Source: Candidatus Helarchaeota archaeon
GTDB lineage: Archaea; Asgardarchaeota; Lokiarchaeia; Helarchaeales; RDOG01
Assembly (NCBI GenBank): GCA_019058315.1
Contig: JAHPZH010000001.1
Location: 1,315,432-1,379,431 of the forward strand
Direction of reading: 5' to 3'
DNA length: 64,000 nucleotides
Positions within the stretch are counted from its first letter, which is position 1. Every line of letters starts with the position of its first letter. Below are positions 47,037 through 56,001 of the stretch, in pieces. A model generated the notes under the pieces. That model made no database searches and was not told the origin of the DNA. It saw only the letters and a program-made list of their open reading frames with translations. A program made the position numbers and the translations under genes.

Positions 47037-48296
47037 ATGAGCAATGAGGTAGAAGCTAAAGAATGGATCGGCTACCACACTTACTTGGTAATATTTCTAT
47101 CTATTGTTAACTTTTTTACTCTATTTGGCGTGGTTTATGGAAGTTTGACCATGAATAACGTTGCTAAATCATTTGGTATTAGTGTGACTATAATTCCCTT
47201 GATTACTTCAATCATGGGTATAAGTATGATTTTTTCTATTTTATTTCAAAATCAAGCAGATCGGTTTGGAAGAAAAAAGATAATGTTTATTTTTTATATG
47301 CTAGTTCATATTAATGGATTTTTTCTAGTATTATCCCCCAATATAATTATTTACACTATCCTTGGCTTTATAGGATCAATGTTTGGTGTAAATCTCATAA
47401 ATGTAGTAATTTCAGAGGAAATACCTGCGAGATTTAGGGGAACGATAATTGGTGTTGTCCAAGGTGTTGGTATGAGTGCTTCTGTTTTAGCTGCATTTTT
47501 AAGCTCATTTTTAAGCTTATCACAAAATATGTGGAGATACCTCTTTCTTATTGTAGATGTTCCCGGAACAATTATTTTTTCAGTATTATGGTTATGGATG
47601 AAAGAACCAAAAAGATTCCAAAAAGAAAAGGACATTAAACTAATCGAAAAGAAATCTAGCTCTGGAATTTTCGCTGTTTTTCAACCGAAATATATAAAAA
47701 TATTTGGTTTAAGTTGTTCGTTAGTCTTCTCAGCTTCTTTTATTTATATAACTATCAAGCGTTATTTCAAACCGTTTCTTCTTGATGAGAGAGGTTATTT
47801 GGGGTTTAATGATGCCACGGTTGGGTTCTGGATGATTTTTATATACATAGGGTCCATTTTGGGATATTATTTATCAGGTTATTTGGCGGATCATCTTGGC
47901 AGACGCAAGACAATCTATATTTCTGCATTTATCTATTTCATTTTTAACATTACCTTTGTAGTTATTCAAATTGATTGGGTTATATTTTTAAGTTTGCTTG
48001 GCATTAACACAAGTTTTTCCATATTTTTCATTACAGTAAACATTTATGCAGTAGAATTTTTTTCAACAGAAGAAAGAGCTACGGGATTGGGTTGGATAAT
48101 GATAATAGGAAACTCTCCATGGATTTTTGGGAATTTACTTATTAGTCTCTTGCTTGGTTTAGGACTTTCTTGGGGTGCAGTTTTTCTTATTTTCTCATTT
48201 TTTCCAATTCTACTAATTATATTGACAAAATTAATGCCAGAAACCAAAGAGTTAGTATTAGAAGATATTCATAAAAAATTTGTAGAAAAGAAATAA
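47037..48296 (+). CDS. MFS transporter (sugar-porter-like), copy 2
   Basis: 419 residues, twelve helices, tandem paralogue of 45678-46949. Motif A copies are ADRFGRKKIMF and GYLADHLGRRKTI; the end is PETKELVLE. Helix 7-8 (about 47754-47902) is far more similar to the neighbour than the remainder: by hand about 125 of 140 bases are identical. This suggests gene conversion or strong constraint on the substrate path. No in-frame disruption is seen, so both copies should be functional. Confidence 0.85.
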   Translation: MSNEVEAKEWIGYHTYLVIFLSIVNFFTLFGVVYGSLTMNNVAKSFGISVTIIPLITSIMGISMIFSILFQNQADRFGRKKIMFIFYMLVHINGFFLVLSPNIIIYTILGFIGSMFGVNLINVVISEEIPARFRGTIIGVVQGVGMSASVLAAFLSSFLSLSQNMWRYLFLIVDVPGTIIFSVLWLWMKEPKRFQKEKDIKLIEKKSSSGIFAVFQPKYIKIFGLSCSLVFSASFIYITIKRYFKPFLLDERGYLGFNDATVGFWMIFIYIGSILGYYLSGYLADHLGRRKTIYISAFIYFIFNITFVVIQIDWVIFLSLLGINTSFSIFFITVNIYAVEFFSTEERATGLGWIMIIGNSPWIFGNLLISLLLGLGLSWGAVFLIFSFFPILLIILTKLMPETKELVLEDIHKKFVEKK

Positions 48297-48372
48297 TATT
48301 AGATAAATAATTGTTTTCTTATTCTAATTTTAATAAATTAATATTTTTTAAATAAAAAGGAGATTTTATACA

Positions 48373-49755
48373 ATGGAGACTGAAAAACCAAGTTTTACCA
48401 AGCGAGAGAAAACTTATTGGAGTTTAGCAGCTATATCTTCTGCTGTACCATATCAAATGTTTAGTGCTTATATTTTTTATTTTTATGAGACTGTACTTAA
48501 TCCCGGCTTGCCTCCAATTTATGTAGCTTTAGGATTAGTAATTTGGAGTATATGGAATGCTTTAAATGACCCATTACTCGGTTACGTTTCAGATCATACC
48601 AAAACTAAAGAGGGAAGGCGTATACCATATATCAAATATGGGACAATCCCATTTGTTATTATATTCTTTTTAGTTTGGATTCCACCAGGTGCTGATTTAA
48701 TTGTTGTATTTATTTATTTTTTAACAATGATTTTATTATTTGATACTCTTTATACAATGGTTATATTAGGTTGGACTTCATTATTTCCAGAAATGTATAA
48801 AACACATCAGGAAAGAGTAGAAGTCACAGGAATGAGACAATTTTTTACCTTAATTGGAGCGATACTAGCATATGTAGTTCCATCATTTTTACCTAATGTA
48901 GATCCAGTTCCCTGGATAATGGTTGGTTTGTTCTTTACTATTATTACCGCAGTGTTTCTTTTTATTTCTTTAAAAGGGAGTAGGGAAGATTTGGCATATC
49001 AAGATGAGGGAGCATTAGGATTCAAAGAAACTTTTACTGTCTCATTAACTAATAAATCTTTTCTCACCTTTGTTTTTACTCATTTATGTATCCAATATGG
49101 TCAAACTCTACTTACTTCTGCCTATCCATATTATAGGGACTATGCTTTGAAAATTCAGCCTGAAAATCTTCTTGGGGGAATTATATTATTATTAGTATTT
49201 GTTTATGCAATTCTCACTATTCCTCTTTGGGGAAAACTAGGACAAAAATATGGTAACAGGAAATGTTGGATTTTTGGTTTGATAATTTCGATCTTTTCAC
49301 TTCAAGCATTTTGGTTCACTGCACCTTTAATTTTACTCGTATTAATATTTCCATTGGGTTTAGGACTTATGTCACAATTATTTTTTATGGATAATATAAT
49401 AGCAGACATAGTAGATGAAGATGAATTGAAAACAGGACTCCGTAGGGAGTCCACGTATTTTGGAATGAACGCATTTGTGATGAGATTGGCTGTCGCTTTT
49501 CAAGCACTAACACTCGGAATTACTTTACAATTAACTCAAGGATTTGAATTAGTTCTTAGTCTTCCTAGTAATACTATCAGGTTAGTTCTTACAGGTTCAA
49601 CTGAGTTCTGGATAACATTTATTATGGCCATCCCAACAGCTATAGCTTTGGGGATTGGAGTTCTAATTATGAAATATTATCCTTTACATGGAGATTATCT
49701 AATCGATGTTAAAAAAAGAGTTAAAGAATTGCATGAAAAGAAGGGAACAGAATAA
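48373..49755 (+). CDS. GPH-family (MelB-like) sugar/cation symporter
   Basis: 460 residues with twelve helices. The region FYFYETVLNPGLPPIYVALG, then IWNALNDPLLGYVSDHTKTK and GRRIPYIKYG, is the signature of glycoside-pentoside-hexuronide:cation symporters. In MelB the Asp residues in this region bind Na+/H+. GGAG lies before the ATG (spacing about 9). It follows the two MFS transporters, so the three may form a transport cluster, but their families differ. Substrate not determinable. Confidence 0.85.
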   Translation: METEKPSFTKREKTYWSLAAISSAVPYQMFSAYIFYFYETVLNPGLPPIYVALGLVIWSIWNALNDPLLGYVSDHTKTKEGRRIPYIKYGTIPFVIIFFLVWIPPGADLIVVFIYFLTMILLFDTLYTMVILGWTSLFPEMYKTHQERVEVTGMRQFFTLIGAILAYVVPSFLPNVDPVPWIMVGLFFTIITAVFLFISLKGSREDLAYQDEGALGFKETFTVSLTNKSFLTFVFTHLCIQYGQTLLTSAYPYYRDYALKIQPENLLGGIILLLVFVYAILTIPLWGKLGQKYGNRKCWIFGLIISIFSLQAFWFTAPLILLVLIFPLGLGLMSQLFFMDNIIADIVDEDELKTGLRRESTYFGMNAFVMRLAVAFQALTLGITLQLTQGFELVLSLPSNTIRLVLTGSTEFWITFIMAIPTAIALGIGVLIMKYYPLHGDYLIDVKKRVKELHEKKGTE

Positions 49756-49817
49756 CCCTTTTTTCAATTTTAATTACCCCATATTAAATTTTTTAATCAA
49801 ATGGAAAGGAAATCAGA

Positions 49818-50066
49818 TCATTTATAATTTTTAAGCACTATAAACGTATTTATTTCTATAATCCCATCAATAGGATCAATTTTTTCAACTATTAAATCAT
49901 TTATAACCTCGATATTTTCAGCTTGAATCTCTATCATTAAATCGTACATACCTGCAAGATGAGAAATTTGTTTTAATTCGGAAATTTGCTTCAAACTATT
50001 TATAACTTTTTGAGTATAACCCATTTTTAATTTAATAACAGAATATGCTTCTATCAATTTCATCAC
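49818..50066 (-). CDS. Stand-alone Lrp/AsnC-type RAM domain protein
   Basis: 82 residues that are only the ligand-binding RAM domain of Lrp/AsnC regulators: AYSVIKLKMGYTQKVINSL, HLAGMYDLMIEIQ and IIEINTFIVL. There is no helix-turn-helix, so it cannot bind DNA alone. RAM domains bind amino acids at dimer interfaces and assemble into octamers. The start ATG overlaps the TGA of the upstream transporter-RAM gene (ATGA), so the two are translationally coupled. The protein probably co-assembles with the fused RAM domain. Confidence 0.85.
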   Translation of the reverse strand: MMKLIEAYSVIKLKMGYTQKVINSLKQISELKQISHLAGMYDLMIEIQAENIEVINDLIVEKIDPIDGIIEINTFIVLKNYK

Positions 50067-51499
50067 TTTTTTACTTCAAATTCTATTAAGTTTTCCATAT
50101 CCAATATACTATCTAATTGCTTTAATTTTTCGATAAAATTCTGTAAAAGATAATTACTTTGGAAAAATGTTCTTATTAAAACGTTATATTTACCTGATAT
50201 AGTTTTCAACTCAATTATATTTGGATTATATTTCAATCTATTGATTAAATCATTCAGTCTATTTGACTTAACTTTAAGAAATATAATTGATTTTAAGCTA
50301 TTTTTTTCATGATAATATCGTAACAGAATGGTTATTGATAATATGATAATTGCCATGCTCAATAATATTAGATCATATCTAACTCCTTCGTTACTAATAA
50401 CAAAACCAACAAAAATCGATGTAAAAGGTTCAAAAACCGCAAGAATTGCAACCCATTGGTCCCATTTTAGACGGCGTGAAGGCCAATTATTTTGACTTGA
50501 AAAATAAACAATATAAGGAATGATTGTGCTCTCAATTCCTAGAACCCAAGTCCAGATATTAAAAATTATTGCAGGAAAATTTTGATATTCAAGAAGAAAA
50601 TTTTTTATTTCAATTCCAATTGTAGTTGATTCTAGAGGCAAAATTTCAATGATCAAAGAAAAAATGATAAGTCCCAAGAAGCTTGACAGGAAAAAAAAGA
50701 AAATTTTTACAATTGATTTTGTAAGTTGAAAGTTTGTATTTTTATCACGAAATCCAAGAATTCTTTCTTTCTCATAAGCTGTAAATTCATCAAATCCGGA
50801 TATTATGATAAATAATACCCAGAAAATTAAAGTCATGCCTAAAGCAATGAACCCATAGAAGCTGGCTTCACTATTAATTGTTAGAGGAGTACTTATTATC
50901 GTTAGAACACCAGCAATAACAAATAAGGACAAATATGAGAATTTAATAGAGTCCATATACTCCAATCTTCTGCTTAAATTCCATAAAGCCACTATAATTA
51001 TTGACCCCACTGTATTTAATATGGCTGAAAAGATTATCCCTAGAATTTGATAAGCTTTAAAGTAAAAATAGATACTTACGACATAAAAGATGCCTAATGA
51101 AAAATAATATACCAAATAAGGAATTCGAGATTTTCTTTTAGATGTCAAAATTCCACTTAAAGGAAGATTACTCGTTATTTGTTTTTTAAAATCTTGAAAT
51201 GAATATTGAAACCAACTCCATTTTCCTTTTCTATTATATAATGATGAAAGAATGAGTGATATAAATATGAAAAAGAACGCTCCAATAATTGAAAGTAATG
51301 TTCTCATAAATGCTACCATTAAGATGGAGTTTAAAGTTTCGTTAAGATATAAAAATGGCCATGGGATTAATCCCCACATTATCGTAGTTATTAAAATTGC
51401 AATAAAATTTACCTTTTTCTTAATCGAGATTAATGATAAAATCAATAATATTACGGTAATTATATTAAAAAACACTAATGAGCTAAAATCGTCTATCAT
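50063..51499 (-). CDS. EamA/DMT-like transporter fused to a C-terminal RAM domain
   Basis: 478 residues. Ten or eleven hydrophobic helices fill residues 8-395, with the DMT/EamA-like pattern QWVAILAVFEPFTSIFVGFV in the second half. Residues from about 403 read SIIFLKVKSNRLNDLINRL, ELKTISGKYNVLIRT and ILDMENLIEFEV, a complete Lrp/AsnC-type RAM domain. This predicts a permease whose cytoplasmic tail senses an amino acid or related ligand. I know of no described protein with this fusion; the claim rests on domain patterns read by eye. Four bases overlap the free RAM gene downstream. The substrate is presumably an amino acid or metabolite. Confidence 0.75.
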   Translation of the reverse strand: MIDDFSSLVFFNIITVILLILSLISIKKKVNFIAILITTIMWGLIPWPFLYLNETLNSILMVAFMRTLLSIIGAFFFIFISLILSSLYNRKGKWSWFQYSFQDFKKQITSNLPLSGILTSKRKSRIPYLVYYFSLGIFYVVSIYFYFKAYQILGIIFSAILNTVGSIIIVALWNLSRRLEYMDSIKFSYLSLFVIAGVLTIISTPLTINSEASFYGFIALGMTLIFWVLFIIISGFDEFTAYEKERILGFRDKNTNFQLTKSIVKIFFFFLSSFLGLIIFSLIIEILPLESTTIGIEIKNFLLEYQNFPAIIFNIWTWVLGIESTIIPYIVYFSSQNNWPSRRLKWDQWVAILAVFEPFTSIFVGFVISNEGVRYDLILLSMAIIILSITILLRYYHEKNSLKSIIFLKVKSNRLNDLINRLKYNPNIIELKTISGKYNVLIRTFFQSNYLLQNFIEKLKQLDSILDMENLIEFEVKK

Positions 51500-51599
51500 T
51501 CTATAATTATCTTCTTTTTTAATTTATTAAGATTAGATTATCAATAAATAAAAACAAAATAAAGTTTTAAATTATTTTAAAAAAAGAGAAATTGACGAT

Positions 51600-52408
51600 A
51601 TTCATAAAAAATAGAGAAATTTTGTTAATTCCACCGCTAACTAGGACTCCCAGCCGATCTTATTTTTAAACCATTCAGGCATAGAAAAGCAGACATACAT
51701 TATTATAGTAGATGCTAATAGAACAAATAAAGAAATTGCAAAAATTGGAATTAACATTACAAGATAGGTTGATCCAAAACAAGTTAATGCTATTCCCATC
51801 CATAAAGATAGGTTGGATTTTGGTCTATTTTCTTCACGGATCTTTGAAGCAAAATAAAAGAAAATTATTGGACCAACAAAAAAATTCGGTAGAACATATC
51901 CAGTATAAAAATAATTAACAATGGGATCATAAGCTAATATAAATCCTTTAACCTCTGCATATGGAGGTCCTAATATATTTGCATAAATTATTAATAGAAT
52001 AGCTATTATTCCTAAAATTGTTACTATTATTATTAATTTATTCTTTTTATCTGGATATGTCATAATCAAAGCAAAATTATCAAGACTAATAATTGCAAAA
52101 ATACTGAAAGACAATGCAATAATCGACATCAATCTACCAAAATCGGGTTGACCTAGAGTAGTATAACTTATATTTTCTATAATCATAAATATTACAGCTA
52201 TTTCTGTAAATAAAAACGCAAATAACATTGATAAGGTAGTTTTTTCTTTAGTTTTTCTATATTTTTTAAATAAATTCACTATAATTAGAGTCGATACACC
52301 CAATATAATAAAAATTAGGTAAGGAACTATAAATCCGGATGGATCTCTATTGCTAAAGTACCCTGTTAATTGGTTTAAAGTAAATTCAATTGAATAAATT
52401 AATCCCAT
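51600..52408. repeat. Tandem duplication unit 1 (second unit 52661-53469)
   Basis: The 809-bp units at 51600-52408 and 52661-53469 align with a constant offset of 1,061 bases. The 3' flank (starting 'ttcataaaaaatagagaaat') is included in the duplication. A stretch of about 50 bases at the gene ends is identical. Confidence 0.85.
51641..52408 (-). CDS. 7-TM membrane protein of the 'MPxWFKxxIGW' family (tandem copy 1)
   Basis: 255 residues with seven hydrophobic helices; starts GLIYSIEFTLNQLTGYFSN and ends FSMPEWFKNKIGWES. The loop FYFASKIREENRPKSNLSLW is identical in the neighbour. It lies 1,061 bases from the corresponding point in copy 2 with no net insertion or deletion, so this is a recent tandem duplication. 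Differences cluster in the outer helix ends. Function unknown, as for the family members at 2710 and 12244. Confidence 0.72.
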   Translation of the reverse strand: MGLIYSIEFTLNQLTGYFSNRDPSGFIVPYLIFIILGVSTLIIVNLFKKYRKTKEKTTLSMLFAFLFTEIAVIFMIIENISYTTLGQPDFGRLMSIIALSFSIFAIISLDNFALIMTYPDKKNKLIIIVTILGIIAILLIIYANILGPPYAEVKGFILAYDPIVNYFYTGYVLPNFFVGPIIFFYFASKIREENRPKSNLSLWMGIALTCFGSTYLVMLIPIFAISLFVLLASTIIMYVCFSMPEWFKNKIGWES

Positions 52409-52660
52409 TTTCGTTCATAACCATTATTGATAGTTTTTATTAAATTTAATTTAGAGTAATTTATTTTTATTAATTTTTATATTTATATCCTTATTGATAT
52501 TTACTTCTTTAAATAATGTAAAATTAAAATATTTTTATGTAGAGTTTTTTAAACCATTTTGAGAAATTTTTTCGATAAATTATCAATTGAGTTTTAAGTT
52601 TTTCAGGTTTTATATTGCTCAAGAGTGTAAAGTTTTTTAATGATACCGTTTTAATTGTTC
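52409..52660. other. Spacer of tandem duplication, no gene called
   Basis: 252 bases between the duplicated units. Very AT-rich; it holds the promoter of the copy-1 gene on the minus strand. An open minus-strand frame at 52524-52658 of about 44 codons has no ATG, GTG or TTG start and I could not match it to a family, so I do not call it. Confidence 0.5.
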
Positions 52661-52701
52661 ATTCATAAAAAATAGAGAAATTATGTTAATTCTAACGCTA
52701 A

Positions 52702-53469
52702 TTAGGACTCCCAGCCGATCTTATTTTTAAACCATTCAGGCATAGAAAAGCAGATATACATTATTATAGTAGATGCTAAAAAAATAGACAAAGGAATTGC
52801 TAGAATTGGAATAACTATTAACAAATAGCCCAATCCAAAACAAGTTAATCCTATTCCGATCCATAAAGATAGATTAGATTTTGGTCTATTTTCTTCACGA
52901 ATCTTTGAAGCGAAATAGAAGAAGATTGTAGGACCAATGATAAAGTTTGGTAAAATTAATGAGAAAATAAAATAGCTAATTATAACATCATATATTAATA
53001 AAAATCCTTGAATATATGAATACGGATATCCTAACGTATTTGCAAAAATTACCAATAGAATGGCTATTATTCCTAAAATTGCCACTATTATTAATATTTT
53101 ATTCTTTTTATTTGGATATGTCATAATTAAAGCAAAATTATCAAGATTAATAATTGCACAAGTAGTGAAAATCATATTAAGCACCGACATCATTTTACCT
53201 AAATCGGGTTGACCTAGAATAGTATAACTTATAGTTTCTATAACCATACATATTGCAGCTAATTCTGTAAATAAAAATGCAAGTGCCCATGATAAAGTAG
53301 AATTTTCTTTAGTTGTTTTATATTTTTTAAATAAACTCAATGTACTTATAGTCGCTACTACCAATATTGCGAGAACTAGATAATAAACTATCACTCCTGA
53401 TGGATCTCTATTGTTAAAGTACCCGGTTAATTGGTTCAAAGTAAATTCGATTGAATAAATTAATTCCAT
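52702..53469 (-). CDS. 7-TM membrane protein of the 'MPxWFKxxIGW' family (tandem copy 2)
   Basis: 255 residues, same length as copy 1, with seven hydrophobic helices, the same REENRPKSNLSLW loop and the same end (SMPEWFKNKIGWES). It differs from copy 1 at scattered positions, mainly in the middle helices and the extracellular loop (YSYIQGFLLIYDVIISYF against YAEVKGFILAYDPIVNYF). The promoter region upstream is AT-rich with TATATA-like runs shared with the divergent hydrolase gene. Function unknown. Confidence 0.72.
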   Translation of the reverse strand: MELIYSIEFTLNQLTGYFNNRDPSGVIVYYLVLAILVVATISTLSLFKKYKTTKENSTLSWALAFLFTELAAICMVIETISYTILGQPDLGKMMSVLNMIFTTCAIINLDNFALIMTYPNKKNKILIIVAILGIIAILLVIFANTLGYPYSYIQGFLLIYDVIISYFIFSLILPNFIIGPTIFFYFASKIREENRPKSNLSLWIGIGLTCFGLGYLLIVIPILAIPLSIFLASTIIMYICFSMPEWFKNKIGWES

Positions 53470-53628
53470 TTTAATTCATATCTGTTTTTAATTGTTTTTA
53501 TTAAAATTAATATTGCAGAAAAAATTAATTCAAATGGTCTATAATTTTATATATATTCTTATATAAAAATTCTTCAATATCGATGAATCCTTTAGTTATG
53601 AAGATTTATTTATTAAAAATCCTCAATT

Positions 53629-53633
53629 GGAGG
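53629..53633 (+). promoter_or_regulatory. Shine-Dalgarno GGAGG before an apparent ATT start
   Basis: GGAGG lies seven bases before the in-frame ATT at 53641. Between it and the ATG at 53806 the frame is fully open but has no ATG, GTG or TTG. Confidence 0.5.
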
Positions 53634-53640
53634 TTTTAGT

Positions 53641-54420
53641 ATTTCGTTTTTAGATGATCCATTAGTTTCAAGCTTTGTTTTTTATCCAAGGAAAATATCT
53701 ATTCCAAAAAATTTAGGACCAAACGTACGCATTTTAAAATTTCAAATTACAGATGATATTTTAATCGGAGGTTTTTGTTACTTAAAAGATGCTAATCTAC
53801 CAACTATGTTAATGTTTCATGGAAATGGGGAGATAGCTCTTGATTATTTAAATATATATGAGTTATTCCATGAATGTGGCGTCAATTTGGCAGTTGCTGA
53901 TTTTCGAGGTTATGGTTTTAGTTCAGGTCAGCCCTTCTATACGAGTTTAATTAAAGATGCTATGCCGATTTATAATCATTTCAAAGATTGGGTAAAAAAT
54001 GAGGGTTTAAAAAACTCATTATTTATAATGGGTAGGTCCCTCGGTAGTATTTGCGCATCAGAGATAGGTTCACAAAATCCACCTGATGTTCGAGGAATCT
54101 TCTTTGAGAGTGGATTTGCTAGTATTTATAACTTGATGACTCGTCTCTTTCGTGTTGATGGACCAAATATAACCCCAGAAGCTTTAAAAGATTGGTCAAA
54201 TGATACCAGGATTGCAAAGATTAGGAAACCAGTTTTAATAATCCATGGAGGTAACGATTGGATTATTCCAAGCTCAGAAGCAGAATTAATTCATGAAACT
54301 CTTCCAGAAGATATCGATGCAAAGCTTTTTATCATTAGAGGGGCTGGACATAATAATATTTTAATGTATGGAGAAAAATATACTCATCCATTAAAACAAT
54401 TCATTGAAAAATACGGATAA
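53641..54420 (+). CDS. Alpha/beta hydrolase (serine hydrolase)
   Basis: 259 residues if started at ATT 53641; the first ATG (53806) would cut off the initial strands that the fold needs (ISFLDDPLVSSFVFYPRK, then VRILKFQITDDILIGGF). The catalytic machinery is visible: MLMFHGNGE for the oxyanion hole, MGRSLGS with the nucleophile Ser, HGGNDWIIP with Asp and GAGHNNI with His. It is a soluble esterase or peptidase-like hydrolase of unknown substrate. It is followed 16 nt later by another hydrolase gene, so the pair may be co-transcribed. Confidence 0.8.
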   Translation: MSFLDDPLVSSFVFYPRKISIPKNLGPNVRILKFQITDDILIGGFCYLKDANLPTMLMFHGNGEIALDYLNIYELFHECGVNLAVADFRGYGFSSGQPFYTSLIKDAMPIYNHFKDWVKNEGLKNSLFIMGRSLGSICASEIGSQNPPDVRGIFFESGFASIYNLMTRLFRVDGPNITPEALKDWSNDTRIAKIRKPVLIIHGGNDWIIPSSEAELIHETLPEDIDAKLFIIRGAGHNNILMYGEKYTHPLKQFIEKYG

Positions 54421-54436
54421 TTTTTGGTTAATTTGA

Positions 54437-55327
54437 ATGCCAAGTGAACAATATAATAAAATTATTGAATTGCTTAAATCAACTAAAGTTGATAGAACTG
54501 TCACAATTGAGGAAAGACGTAAAAATTTAGAGAAGATGGCTTCGCTTGTAAGGCTCCCACGGGATATTCGTTTTGAATCTTTAAAAGTTGGAAAAACTCC
54601 TGCTGAATGGATAATCACTCCAGTATCCGTTGAGGATCGAATCATTTTATACCTTCATGGAGGGGGATATGTGATAGGCTCGATTAAGACTCATAGAGAA
54701 TTAGCAAGTCGTATAGCAAGGGCTTCTAAAGCACGAGGACTTTTAATTGAATATCGATTAGCACCTGAGCACAAATTTCCCGCTGCCTTGGAAGATTCTA
54801 CTTTAGCTTATCGTTGGCTACTCAAAGAAGGATATAATCCCGATCGAATAGTAATTGCTGGGGATTCTGCGGGAGGTGGTTTAACAGTGGCAACCCTTGT
54901 TGCATTAAGGGATCAAGGAGAACCTTTACCTGCAGCAGCTATATGTTTGTCTCCATGGATTGATTTGGAGGGGCTTGGTAAATCTGTAAGGACAAAAGCC
55001 AATATTGATCCTTTATTTGACATAGATGGAATTATTCAAAATGCTAAACTATACCTCGGTGGTGAGGATCCCCATAACCCTCTTGCTGCCCCTTTATATG
55101 CTGATCTTACAGGCCTTCCACCGATGCTGATACAAGTTGGCACATGGGAAATTTTACTTGATGACTCTTTACGACTCGCTGAACAAGCAAAAAAGGCAGG
55201 TGTTGAGGTTATTCTTGAGAAGTGGGAAGATATGGTTCATGTTTTTCAAAGTTTTGGTTACTATCTTCCTGAAGCACAAGAAGCAGTTGAACATATTGGT
55301 GATTTTGTTATTCAATATACAAGCTAA
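54437..55327 (+). CDS. HSL-type alpha/beta hydrolase (carboxylesterase)
   Basis: 296 residues. The HGGGYVIGS motif (oxyanion hole) and VIAGDSAGGGL (nucleophile Ser) are the signatures of the hormone-sensitive-lipase family, fold-3. The catalytic Asp is in LIQVGTWEILLDDSLRL and His in EDMVHVFQSFG. It should hydrolyse short- to medium-chain esters. It lies 16 nt after the previous hydrolase. No signal peptide, so cytoplasmic. Confidence 0.9.
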   Translation: MPSEQYNKIIELLKSTKVDRTVTIEERRKNLEKMASLVRLPRDIRFESLKVGKTPAEWIITPVSVEDRIILYLHGGGYVIGSIKTHRELASRIARASKARGLLIEYRLAPEHKFPAALEDSTLAYRWLLKEGYNPDRIVIAGDSAGGGLTVATLVALRDQGEPLPAAAICLSPWIDLEGLGKSVRTKANIDPLFDIDGIIQNAKLYLGGEDPHNPLAAPLYADLTGLPPMLIQVGTWEILLDDSLRLAEQAKKAGVEVILEKWEDMVHVFQSFGYYLPEAQEAVEHIGDFVIQYTS

Positions 55328-55346
55328 AATTTATTATATCTAAATA

Positions 55347-55862
55347 TTATTTTTGTGAATGGAGGGCATAATACCGAGATATTAATGACAATACAAAAAA
55401 TCCCAACATCGCAATAAGCAATATGTTGTAAATTAGACTATCAGCAAAGATGAGTGTTATACCTATTATTATATAAAGAAATAGTCCAGAATATCTACCT
55501 ATAGGATCGTAAACCGGCTTTTTTTGTTTCGATGTTAAAATAAATTGTAGAAACATAAACCCTATTATAATAAGTATCCAAAATGGATATATTTCCTTTA
55601 AAATAAATGCAAAGAATAATATAAAAATAATAACAAAGTCAGAAATAGCATCGAAATATGCCCCAAAGGTAGATGTAACTTCTAATTTTCTTGCAATGGT
55701 CCCATCAAGGATATCTGTGATCCAAGAGATAGTAAAGAGAATAAAGCACTCTATGATTAAATCATTGAATAAGAAAATTAATAATGGTGGAATTAATACG
55801 ATTCTTAAACCAGTGATGATTTGAGGGATAAGAAACCTCTTATTATACCTTTTATTTTCCAT
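55347..55862 (-). CDS. CDP-alcohol phosphatidyltransferase
   Basis: 171 residues, five or six hydrophobic helices. The family motif D-G-x2-A-R-x8-G-x3-D-x3-D is present as DGTIARKLEVTSTFGAYFDA followed by ISD. These enzymes transfer a phosphoalcohol from a CDP-activated lipid or alcohol (PgsA-, archaetidylglycerol- or inositol-phosphate-synthase-like). It lies in the same part of the window as a lipid kinase (57401), so both may serve membrane lipid metabolism. Exact product not assignable. Confidence 0.87.
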   Translation of the reverse strand: MENKRYNKRFLIPQIITGLRIVLIPPLLIFLFNDLIIECFILFTISWITDILDGTIARKLEVTSTFGAYFDAISDFVIIFILFFAFILKEIYPFWILIIIGFMFLQFILTSKQKKPVYDPIGRYSGLFLYIIIGITLIFADSLIYNILLIAMLGFFVLSLISRYYALHSQK

Positions 55863-56001
55863 TTTCTCTCATTCTAAAAACAATTTAGTCAATAATCTTT
55901 TAAAATTATTTCATATCAATCTATAACAACAGTCAGATGACAAATATAGTACAAAAAGAGTAATATTATGAATTATATTAACTATAAATTGAGATCTAAA
56001 A

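Noticed and set aside
52524..52658. Minus-strand open frame of about 44 codons in the duplication spacer
   Set aside because: No standard start codon, no ribosome-binding site, and no family match; AT-rich chance frame is as likely.
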